Source of the DNA: Gammaproteobacteria bacterium
GTDB taxonomy: Bacteria; Pseudomonadota; Gammaproteobacteria; Thiohalomonadales; Thiohalomonadaceae
NCBI GenBank assembly: GCA_023228645.1
Contig: JALOAT010000003.1
Span: 80,979-144,978 of the forward strand
Direction: 5' to 3'
DNA: 64,000 nt
The notes beneath the pieces are model-generated. The model saw only the letters and a program-made list of their open reading frames with translations, was not told the origin of the DNA and searched no databases. The first letter of the stretch is position 1, and every line of letters starts with the position of its first letter. Of the stretch, positions 57,167 through 63,766 are shown piece by piece. Both the position numbers and the translations under genes were made by a program.

Positions 57167-57195
57167 ACATTAATTGACTTTCTATAAAGTGTCAA
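57167..57195 (-). promoter_or_regulatory. Sigma70-type promoter for tRNA-Arg
   Basis: Minus strand TTGACA (57195-57190), 17-bp spacer, TAATGT (57172-57167); predicted start about 57160, at the tRNA 5' end. Confidence 0.65.
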
Positions 57196-57231
57196 GCTAT
57201 ATTATGACTTTAAAAATAAAAAGTGATTAGT

Positions 57232-57957
57232 ATGAAACCCACCGTTTCTTGTATATTATGCAGAAGTGTCGTCACTGTCAACAACATTTCCAAACATTAT
57301 GGATCAAAAATTTGCCAAAAGGGAAAGAAACATTCTATTCAAAATGAGTTCTGTCCTCATTGCGATACCAGTTTGCCAATTAAATCTAAAAGAGCAAATC
57401 ATATCAAATGGTGTCATTCAAACCCGTTACGGCCGGACCACGTCAACAATGTAAAAATCGCCAGGACTTACATCACTGAGGAATCAAATTTAAAACGTTC
57501 CTCGTCCATCAGTAAACTTCATAAAAACGGTACTTACAAGCATATTGACCGGACACATATGAAAGGTCGTAAACATACTGCTGAAACAAAACAAAAAATA
57601 TCCGAACGAGCATTGAAAAGTAATCATCAGCGTAAATGTAAAATGTCTCATAACTATACAGACAAGAAAGGTAGAACATTCATATTTGATAGTTCTTGGG
57701 AAGATGCTTTAGCAGATCGATTAGATGAATTAGAATTAAAATGGGAACGCCCTGGACCTATTTTATATCAAGATCGAGCAGGCAAGAATAGAAAATATTA
57801 TCCTGACTTTTACCTGCCCGATCATGACCTTTATTTAGATCCTAAAAATTCATATGCTGAAAAGCAGCAAAATGAAAAATTAATGATCATATCTAAAATA
57901 ATCAATTTGTCAATTCTTCGATCACTTGAAGAATGTGTTCATTTTGATTTAACGTGA
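57232..57957 (+). CDS. Homing endonuclease with zinc fingers, NUMOD3 and PD-(D/E)xK-type end
   Basis: 241 residues from the ATG at 57232. Two Cys/His clusters (CILC...H, CPHC...H) precede GRKHTAETKQKISERA, a NUMOD3 repeat, and RKYYPDFYLPDHDLYLDPKN, a PD...D-x-K nuclease site. It lies on the plus strand and its end overlaps the minus-strand gene at 57902 by 56 nt. It contains one of the two CATG sites in the window (57823). Confidence 0.82.
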   Translation: MKPTVSCILCRSVVTVNNISKHYGSKICQKGKKHSIQNEFCPHCDTSLPIKSKRANHIKWCHSNPLRPDHVNNVKIARTYITEESNLKRSSSISKLHKNGTYKHIDRTHMKGRKHTAETKQKISERALKSNHQRKCKMSHNYTDKKGRTFIFDSSWEDALADRLDELELKWERPGPILYQDRAGKNRKYYPDFYLPDHDLYLDPKNSYAEKQQNEKLMIISKIINLSILRSLEECVHFDLT

Positions 57958-58210
57958 AATGTGCGTCCATCCAACCGTGAGGGGTCTCGAAACTTGGACT
58001 CAAGTCACCAGCATTTAGCATACCTTGCAATGTAACACTAAAATCAGTTTGTGACCCATACGATTTATTACCCATAACAATCGTTTGCAATTCTGATATC
58101 GTTACTTTGCCACCACGAGAATGTAGCTCAGCGACGATATGTCGCTTAAGGTTCCAAACTCTATTGTGTTGCCCAATATGGCCGTATTCATTTGGATTTA
58201 ATTCTTTCAT
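57902..58210 (-). CDS. Hypothetical protein, possible winged-helix
   Basis: 102 residues. Helix-turn-helix-like pattern VAELHSRGGKVTISELQTIV followed by LQGMLNAGDL suggests a winged-helix DNA-binding fold. The 3' end is overlapped by a homing endonuclease on the other strand. Function unknown. Confidence 0.6.
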   Translation of the reverse strand: MKELNPNEYGHIGQHNRVWNLKRHIVAELHSRGGKVTISELQTIVMGNKSYGSQTDFSVTLQGMLNAGDLSPSFETPHGWMDAHFTLNQNEHILQVIEELTN

Positions 58211-58421
58211 TTTTTTTAGTTCCTTTTGTTTCCCGGCTTTTTTCGCGGGGATTTAAATTAAGGAACAACTTTTTTGAGATGAATAATAAATATGTTTGCT
58301 ACGACATATTATTGGATCATCACAAAAGTTGTTCCAAGTATATTTATAAAACCGGTAGGCGACCCCTGCCGGTTTTTTAATGGAAGAACTCTATTTTTTT
58401 CTGATTTTCTTTTGATTTTAT
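58211..58421. other. Intergenic region with 12-bp inverted repeat
   Basis: GGAACAACTTTT (58262-58273) and AAAAGTTGTTCC (58324-58335) are exact inverted repeats 50 nt apart. A plus-strand terminator follows. A short ATG frame between them (58279) has no convincing product. Confidence 0.5.
58348..58376 (+). terminator. Intrinsic terminator
   Basis: AAACCGG/CCGGTTT stem with inner pairing and TTTTTT; reads on the plus strand, so it may end transcription from the homing endonuclease. Confidence 0.7.
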
Positions 58422-58703
58422 CTATTTAACCATCTGCCTTATCACATCAGAAGTAAAATAGTTTGAGAAATCGTTAGGAATTGATATTAATAAATTTTTT
58501 CCTTTAGACAAATAACCAGACCCAACAACAATGTTAGTGGAGTCTAATATAGTATCGGCTTTAAAAGCTATATTAATTCCTAATCCGGCTGCAATAAATT
58601 GATATGCTTTCAAATCCAAAAACACATCCATTTCTAATTCTTCCCAGCCAATATAATCACTAAGAAAATATTGCTTTCTAATTATACAGTATCCATCAGC
58701 CAT
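58422..58703 (-). CDS. Small hypothetical protein
   Basis: 93 residues. Shares one base with the stop of the LamG gene. Strands near VGSGYLSKGKNLLISIP; ends SNYFTSDVIRQMVK. Possibly a distant member of the small-protein family or part of a tail-fibre accessory pair with the LamG protein; neither is proven. Confidence 0.65.
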   Translation of the reverse strand: MADGYCIIRKQYFLSDYIGWEELEMDVFLDLKAYQFIAAGLGINIAFKADTILDSTNIVVGSGYLSKGKNLLISIPNDFSNYFTSDVIRQMVK

Positions 58704-59368
58704 TATATGTCCCAGAATAATGAGCGACCAATATACATATTTCTTATTCGACCGTTAATCCAATAAGGATCATCTCCTATTGAATTGCCAATACTTAATG
58801 GGTCATTCGTAGGCGCTAAAGGTGTAACAGCAACATCAGTAACTTGAGCATCATTATAGTAAGTTCTGAGTCGTGTACCACCATTATTGTAGACCATTAC
58901 ACCAACTTTAAACCAAGTATTGACTGGCATTGGCGTCTTAATACTGTAACTATAAGAAGATATGGCAGCTACTAAGTTATCAATGGTCCAGGGGCCGATT
59001 CTTATATTAGCAGTGCTTGAGGTGTTTGGCGTTCCGCCGTTATATCCAACGGTCATAAACAAACAACCATATGGTCTACCTGACATACTTATATTTGACC
59101 AAGCCTCAAATTCAATACTGTACGGTACTGTGATTCCGTAATTACCAGAGGTAGTGCTATATAGTAATCTTTGATTAGTACCATTAAAATCTAACCAACC
59201 ATTTGAATTATATGTAGGCGTGTTTGTTGATGTTTGAGTGTTGCCCAAATTATCAGTTATAATTCCATTTTCAATTTGAAAGAGTAATCCTTCCCTTGGT
59301 GGGTAAGTATTTAGATAATTTGAAAAAAAAGCAGATGATGGACCGATTGTTTTACTTGTCATTGTCAA
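58703..59368 (-). CDS. LamG/concanavalin-like lectin-fold protein
   Basis: 221 residues. NGWLDFNGTNQRLLYSTTSG, SIEFEAWSNI, TWFKVGVMVYNNGGTRLRTY and NDPLSIGNSIGDDPYWINGR-IRNMYIG form the 12-14-strand LamG sandwich (DFDG..., surface Gly loops). Such domains in phages decorate capsids or fibres and bind sugars. No signal peptide. A virion surface role is likely. Confidence 0.83.
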   Translation of the reverse strand: MTMTSKTIGPSSAFFSNYLNTYPPREGLLFQIENGIITDNLGNTQTSTNTPTYNSNGWLDFNGTNQRLLYSTTSGNYGITVPYSIEFEAWSNISMSGRPYGCLFMTVGYNGGTPNTSSTANIRIGPWTIDNLVAAISSYSYSIKTPMPVNTWFKVGVMVYNNGGTRLRTYYNDAQVTDVAVTPLAPTNDPLSIGNSIGDDPYWINGRIRNMYIGRSLFWDI

Positions 59369-59387
59369 ATTACCTGTATTCTATTTG

Positions 59388-59456
59388 CGCCCCATAAAGG
59401 AGTCGAACCCTTTCATAGAGATTAGAAGTCTCCAGCCCAGATCCGCTGGATGGGGC
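59388..59456 (-). tRNA. tRNA-Arg (UCU), copy 2
   Basis: Acceptor GCCCCAT/ATGGGGC, anticodon stem GGAGA/TCTCT with loop CTTCTAA (anticodon TCT), T-loop TTCGACT. The D-arm CCAGC/GCTGG has an extra-long stem. CCA is not encoded. Confidence 0.85.
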
Positions 59457-59497
59457 AACATTAATACACTTATTTATATTGAAATTTTTGTAATGGA

Positions 59498-59728
59498 CTA
59501 ATCTACCAAAGTCAAAGCCGTTATGATTACCGGATCGTCAGTCATAATATAAACTTCAGTGTAATCGTGATATCTGTGACTGCAACGGTATTCATATTCA
59601 TCATAAGTTTTAACAATACTGGTATCAAAACCCAATTGAGCCACCAAATCTTTCAATTCTTTAAAATATTCTGAAGCTTTGCTGCAATTTTCGAATCGCC
59701 TATTCATTATAGTTTTAATTTCTGCCAT
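59498..59728 (-). CDS. Small protein, possible C-terminal-motif family member
   Basis: 76 residues; ends YTEVYIMTDDPVIITALTLVD, matching the plan (strand, acidic turn, strand ending in D). Helix SEYFKELKDLVAQLGFD fits the helix in other members. Confidence 0.68.
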   Translation of the reverse strand: MAEIKTIMNRRFENCSKASEYFKELKDLVAQLGFDTSIVKTYDEYEYRCSHRYHDYTEVYIMTDDPVIITALTLVD

Positions 59729-59732
59729 AATT

Positions 59733-60005
59733 TTATCTCACCAATTCATATTCGGTTTTAGTCAAATCGTCTAAGAAAATTAAATTAATAAAAATGGTTT
59801 TATTAAACGGGCCGCTCCCATTATCTTCGGTAAGTTGGAATTTATAATTTTGATTTGACATCTTTTTGAGGATTTTTTCTTGCTCAAGAGCCAATACTAA
59901 TCCAGGATATTCCACCCTATTGTATAGATGTTTGGTCATATCGGAAGTATAGAAGAAATGCTCCAATGAATCACAGCTTTCAATATGACCATATGGTTCT
60001 CTCAC
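59733..60005 (-). CDS. Small protein, possible C-terminal-motif family member
   Basis: 90 residues; ends IFINLIFLDDLTKTEYELVR. Divergent, but with the same strand-turn-strand layout at the C-terminus. Three nt from its neighbour. Confidence 0.68.
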   Translation of the reverse strand: MREPYGHIESCDSLEHFFYTSDMTKHLYNRVEYPGLVLALEQEKILKKMSNQNYKFQLTEDNGSGPFNKTIFINLIFLDDLTKTEYELVR

Positions 60006-60008
60006 AGT

Positions 60009-60311
60009 TTACCTCATTAGGACAAAAGTAGTCTCTGTAAATAAGTCTGAAATAGCCTCATCACAGACAAAAGCAAAGCAACGGCCAATATATCTCGGTT
60101 TTTTGAGCTTTCGGCCGCGGCTTCCAGAAGTAGTGACCATTTCTCCACGGCGTATTGTTGAATCCAGCCCGTTTTTAAAAATTATTTTACAAGTAGTTTG
60201 GATGTCTTGTTCTAAAATTTTTGCAGTTCCGCCGTTTGGATACTCGCCATATGGATACTGACAATTGATGGAAATTTTGCCATCACCCCGTGGGATTTTT
60301 ACAATCCTCAT
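60009..60311 (-). CDS. Small hypothetical protein, possible family member
   Basis: 100 residues; basic middle (GSRGRKLKKPRY) and an end FVCDEAISDLFTETTFVLMR that loosely fits the family. Overlaps the Pth2-like gene stop by 4 nt. Confidence 0.65.
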   Translation of the reverse strand: MRIVKIPRGDGKISINCQYPYGEYPNGGTAKILEQDIQTTCKIIFKNGLDSTIRRGEMVTTSGSRGRKLKKPRYIGRCFAFVCDEAISDLFTETTFVLMR

Positions 60312-60733
60312 ATCAAAGTCTTTAATTTCTTCAATGAATCAGTTTTTAGAGAATCACGCAATGGGCCAACTCCTAAGCAAGTAATAGTGGGCTCATTAAA
60401 CACTGTAAAGCCAGCATCAGTGACCAAGCTAGTACCGCAAATGTTCTTATACTCTTCTTGAATGGCCTTGAGCTCGTCAACGGTGTCAACTACGAGACAA
60501 ATCTTGTATGCTCTGGGACTATTATAATAGTCTTGTGCTTGATCACACTTTCGTTTTGCGATAATTACATCTTCAGTAGTGAACGGTTCAACATTATGTG
60601 CGTAATTGGCTTCCCACCAAGAATGCAAATAGGCGTGGCCAGCCTGAGCTGCCATTTTTCCACGATTGCCATTCATTTTTGCCAAAGACTCTTTTGCAAA
60701 AATACAATAGAGCTTGATATTATCTTCTTCCAT
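60308..60733 (-). CDS. Pth2-like protein (peptidyl-tRNA hydrolase 2 fold)
   Basis: 141 residues from the ATG at 60733 (aaaggaa upstream). The Pth2 pattern is fairly complete: LYCIFAKESLAKMNGNRGKM then AAQAGHAYL, the strand AYKICLVVDTVDELKAIQEE, then SLVTDAG, a late PTITCLGVGP and a C-terminal helix. The KGK-type Lys and the downstream Asp of archaeal/eukaryotic Pth2 correspond to RGKM and TDAG. It would recycle peptidyl-tRNA. A second, longer Pth2-like gene is at 31341. Confidence 0.82.
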   Translation of the reverse strand: MEEDNIKLYCIFAKESLAKMNGNRGKMAAQAGHAYLHSWWEANYAHNVEPFTTEDVIIAKRKCDQAQDYYNSPRAYKICLVVDTVDELKAIQEEYKNICGTSLVTDAGFTVFNEPTITCLGVGPLRDSLKTDSLKKLKTLI

Positions 60734-60735
60734 AA

Positions 60736-61098
60736 TTATTCCTTTGGCCTGAATCCATAAGCCAAGCAACCAAATCGATAGTCACTATCAATATAATTAC
60801 TGCTCGAATTGTCTTTATATTCAGGAGTAACAATCCTAGTGTCACCAGAGATGGATTCTAATTCTTGACCATATTCAAGAAAATCATAAAGATAATATGG
60901 AATCAAATGCAAATTAGTTTCTTCATCCCAAATACCAAATCCAAGATTTAATGCTTCCTCTGAAGTTAATTCAGTAACATCAACACGGCCAAGTGAATCA
61001 GCCAATTTCTGATTTCGATCAGTTTGGCTATAATCCACGATCGTGTCTTCAATAACATTTACATTTCGAATAGTTTGAATCAGTTCAATAACACTCAT
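60736..61098 (-). CDS. Hypothetical protein
   Basis: 120 residues, acidic, no motif. Two nt from the Pth2-like gene and overlapping the gene upstream by 4 nt, in an operon that probably starts at 61549. Confidence 0.68.
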   Translation of the reverse strand: MSVIELIQTIRNVNVIEDTIVDYSQTDRNQKLADSLGRVDVTELTSEEALNLGFGIWDEETNLHLIPYYLYDFLEYGQELESISGDTRIVTPEYKDNSSSNYIDSDYRFGCLAYGFRPKE

Positions 61099-61289
61099 TG
61101 CTTGCTCCTTGGATCAAAATCTTCATAAAATTCATCAGGTCCATTTTCTATAATGAACTCTTTAGCCTTTGTCAACGCCAATGGCACAATGTCACCAACA
61201 GAAAGAGGATTGGTCCAATAAGCTATTGCTTCATTGATAGCGTCAATCACTTCATCCTTTGTAATTGGATATTCAAGTATATTTCTCAC
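61095..61289 (-). CDS. Small hypothetical protein
   Basis: 64 residues, helical, acidic; overlaps both neighbours by 4 nt. No family recognised. Confidence 0.65.
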   Translation of the reverse strand: MRNILEYPITKDEVIDAINEAIAYWTNPLSVGDIVPLALTKAKEFIIENGPDEFYEDFDPRSKQ

Positions 61290-61549
61290 AATTCAGGACC
61301 CTCCAAATAACCACCCAATTTCAGTGCAGTATAGTCTGCCTCTTCAATCATCATTTGAATTGGTACAAGTCTTACTGTTGTATCAGGCTTTTTAAGCTCT
61401 TTCTTGACATCGTGTGTATTAAGTGCATATGTCTTATGTGTAAAAATTTTAGCTAACCGAAATGATTTATTCCAACCATTTTTAGTTTTGAAACCGTTAA
61501 ATTCATCAAACACTACATATACTGTTCTGAGTAAATGGTTATTTTCCAT
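61286..61549 (-). CDS. Small protein, possible C-terminal-motif family member
   Basis: 87 residues; near its end VPIQMMIEEADYTALKLGGY fits the family motif (E-E-x-D-Y-T-A-x-K-L). First gene after a ~265-nt leader with a strong promoter. Confidence 0.72.
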   Translation of the reverse strand: MENNHLLRTVYVVFDEFNGFKTKNGWNKSFRLAKIFTHKTYALNTHDVKKELKKPDTTVRLVPIQMMIEEADYTALKLGGYLEGPEL

Positions 61550-61817
61550 ATTATTGTTCTTTCAACAAATTCTAACCGATATAATACCGCGGCTTCTCCA
61601 TCCGGCGATTAGTGACATATTGATACATCTATGAAAAATAACCAAAGCCTAATATATTTTCCTTCGGGGAACGATCCCGTCGAATTAATTGACCATATTA
61701 GCGGACTGTTCAACTTTCGGTCGACTCTACTCGCATACTTACTTTTGGCTTCACAACCCTCGCCTCGAGAGGTGCCCAATTAATTGGACTCAACGTCACC
61801 AACTTTGGCTATTTCAT
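61550..61817 (-). promoter_or_regulatory. Long structured leader
   Basis: About 265 nt between the promoter and the gene at 61549 without a gene. Palindromic or paired elements on the minus strand include CCAATTAATTGG, CCTCTCGAGG and CCAAAG with CTTTGG ~150 nt later. It could be a regulatory leader or a separate small RNA. Family unknown. Confidence 0.5.
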
Positions 61818-62200
61818 ACCAACAATATAGCAACCATTGCCAAATAAGTCAAGCTATGAACTGTTTGATCAATACCGAGCCAAGTAAACCATTCTTCGTG
61901 AGTTGTTGGAGTATATCCATTTTTCTTACAAACATTTACTTTGATATAATCCATCGAATAATGGACAAATAATTCAGCAACACATACTGCCAAAATAGTC
62001 CAAACAGAAATTTGAACAAATATCGAAAAGGACAAAATGATTAAAAAAGACATCGTTGCGTGGATGCCTGCGTGGATCCATCCTCCTGGATGAAACAAAT
62101 TTCCCTTATTTTTATACATATAGGGTGGCTGAAGTTTGAAATCGGCAATAAAATGCTTAATAAACAGCGGTATAAGTAATGCGATTGATAATAGACCCAT
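61814..62200 (-). CDS. DUF3307-family membrane protein
   Basis: 128 residues. Four hydrophobic segments, with conserved polar residues in KHFIADFKLQPPYMYKNKG, HAGIHATMSFLI, FVHYSMDYIKV and DQTVHSLTYLAMV: His and Asp residues on membrane helices are the hallmark of DUF3307. Role unknown; possibly metal-dependent. Good ribosome binding site (aaagga). Confidence 0.85.
   Translation of the reverse strand: MGLLSIALLIPLFIKHFIADFKLQPPYMYKNKGNLFHPGGWIHAGIHATMSFLIILSFSIFVQISVWTILAVCVAELFVHYSMDYIKVNVCKKNGYTPTTHEEWFTWLGIDQTVHSLTYLAMVAILLV
61824..61852 (-). promoter_or_regulatory. Sigma70-type promoter
   Basis: Minus strand TTGACT (61852-61847), 17-bp spacer, TATATT (61829-61824), lying in the 3' end of the DUF3307 gene. 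Confidence 0.8.
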
Positions 62201-62414
62201 AATTACATTCCTTTAAATTAAAACTGAACAGTGATTCGCCGTAGCTGATCCCTTACCTAAACCATCCAACTTGTGGAAATACTTCCATTTATTGGTGCGC
62301 TGCCTACCCAACGGGGCGGAACGTAAGCCTTAACGTTTCACAACGTGTTTAAGATCACTGCTACCTGAGCTGGCTCTTTCTCCTACTGCCGGCCCTTTAT
62401 GGCAGACTCAGGCT
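62201..62414 (-). promoter_or_regulatory. Structured intergenic RNA with alternative pairings
   Basis: On the minus strand the segment GTAGCAGTGATC can pair either with GATCAGCTAC or with AATCACTG, which follow each other about 120 nt later; a CTGCC/GGCAG hairpin and a TGGAAATACTTCCA hairpin lie between or beside them. It precedes the DUF3307 gene. The mutually exclusive helices suggest a switch or a structured small RNA. Confidence 0.45.
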
Positions 62415-63209
62415 TCAGTCTTCTTCACCATATTCGGCGAAATATTCTTGGCACTTAGCCAATGTGAATTTATTTAATGACAGAATGGCTTCATAACCAC
62501 CGTGTTGAGGCCCTGCCCTAGTGCTTGGGCAAACAATTTTCCGAAGTTCGTAACACATCAGAGACACCTTCAGCACTCGCAATGCTGATTCTACAACATT
62601 GTTAATGGTTTCAAGGTCCCCTTGTTCAATAGCAAAATCAAGCTTTTGCTTCAAACCAATTACAAAATTGCCATCAATGTGACCTAATCCGAATATATCT
62701 CGAGCACTTGATATGCTCCTAAAAAGGCGGCGAAGTTTTCCTTCCTCATCATCAACAGAATTTTGAATATCGAGCTGTACATCAACATATTTCTTAATAT
62801 TAATTCTCTGTTTCTCGACTGCCTCGCCTATGGTCTTTGGATTGTCGCCATAAGAAAATTCAAGAGGTAGAGCATCACAATAATCCCAAACGTCTTTTCG
62901 ACACCACCAAAACTGACCCATATATTCCATATGATCTGTTTTGTTTGGATCGTAAATTCGCCGAGCTTTTTCCAGCTGATCAAGGAAAAATTTAGAATCG
63001 AGCTGTTCAGGCCGCGCATCTTCACCCTCTATATCACCATAATCAGAATATACACCAAATGTTGGCGGACATACTGGGACGAAACGGGAAAAGGAACCAT
63101 ACTCAGTATAAGCATCTTCTGATACCGGCTTAACTACCATAACTACCGCTTCACAATATGCTCCAATTTCGAGACCTGAAATTGCGCAACTTTCGGACCA
63201 ACAACCCAT
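62415..63209 (-). CDS. Hypothetical protein with Cys-rich start
   Basis: 264 residues beginning MGCWSESCAISGLEIGAYCE. Similar Cys-rich starts occur in uncharacterised proteins of T4-like and other large phages. Beta-rich N-terminal half, helical C-terminal half. Own promoter. Function unknown. Confidence 0.78.
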   Translation of the reverse strand: MGCWSESCAISGLEIGAYCEAVVMVVKPVSEDAYTEYGSFSRFVPVCPPTFGVYSDYGDIEGEDARPEQLDSKFFLDQLEKARRIYDPNKTDHMEYMGQFWWCRKDVWDYCDALPLEFSYGDNPKTIGEAVEKQRINIKKYVDVQLDIQNSVDDEEGKLRRLFRSISSARDIFGLGHIDGNFVIGLKQKLDFAIEQGDLETINNVVESALRVLKVSLMCYELRKIVCPSTRAGPQHGGYEAILSLNKFTLAKCQEYFAEYGEED

Positions 63210-63245
63210 TAATATTCCTTTCTAGAGAATTATATCAGTGTTTCC

Positions 63246-63273
63246 AGTATAACACAATATCTTCTTCTGTCAA
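63246..63273 (-). promoter_or_regulatory. Sigma70-type promoter
   Basis: Minus strand TTGACA (63273-63268), 16-bp spacer, TATACT (63251-63246). Confidence 0.75.
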
Positions 63274-63308
63274 CACTGATAAATATCAGACAATTAAGGA
63301 ATGGTGTG

Positions 63309-63662
63309 ATGAGATTATTTGAAATATATAAAGAAGACCCATCAAGCACGTTTGTTCACGATGGCAAATCTTATGACATCAATAAATTGTTTAAATTGAC
63401 GGCGCACCTCAAGCCAGAGTTGTATCGAGTGAGTGACTTAACTTGGGTCTTAAACTTTGATGAGCCTGTCCCAGACGATTACGAAACTATTAATATCAAT
63501 ATTCCAGTGTTAATTACAAAGTGGTATGATATGAGTGTAGGCGCTTGGCGGCACACGGTGATTGACGGTTTACATCGTCTTAACAAAGCAAGAATCAATA
63601 AAGTAAGTCATATTCAGGGGAAAATGGTATCTAAAGATATATTAGATTCGTGTTTATTTTAA
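63309..63662 (+). CDS. Short ParB-like protein with MRLFEI start
   Basis: 117 residues from the ATG at 63309. INIPVLITKW then WRHTVIDGLHRLNKARINKV is the ParB-type strand plus D-G-x-H-R-x-x-x-A helix. Smaller than true ParB proteins, so only the nucleotide-binding/nuclease-like core is present. The MRLFEI start is shared with other unrelated genes here. It lies on the plus strand between minus-strand units. Confidence 0.7.
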   Translation: MRLFEIYKEDPSSTFVHDGKSYDINKLFKLTAHLKPELYRVSDLTWVLNFDEPVPDDYETININIPVLITKWYDMSVGAWRHTVIDGLHRLNKARINKVSHIQGKMVSKDILDSCLF

Positions 63663-63668
63663 TATAGT

Positions 63669-63736
63669 ACCCCAGGTAGGATTCGAACCTACAAAAGCAA
63701 GTTTAGGAAACTCGCACCCGCTCCCTCGGCTGGGGC
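63669..63736 (-). tRNA. tRNA-Arg (CCU)
   Basis: Acceptor GCCCCAG/CTGGGGT (G-T closing pair), anticodon stem CGAGT/ACTTG with loop TTCCTAA (anticodon CCT), T-arm GTAGG TTCGAAT CCTAC. CCA is not encoded. Reads AGG. Confidence 0.9.
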
Positions 63737-63739
63737 AAA

Positions 63740-63763
63740 ATTAGGATCCAATGGATCCTAATT
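63740..63763 (-). terminator. Intrinsic terminator after ClpP-like gene
   Basis: ATTAGGATCC/GGATCCTAAT perfect 10-bp stem followed on the minus strand by TTTTG. Confidence 0.75.
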
Positions 63764-63766
63764 TAT

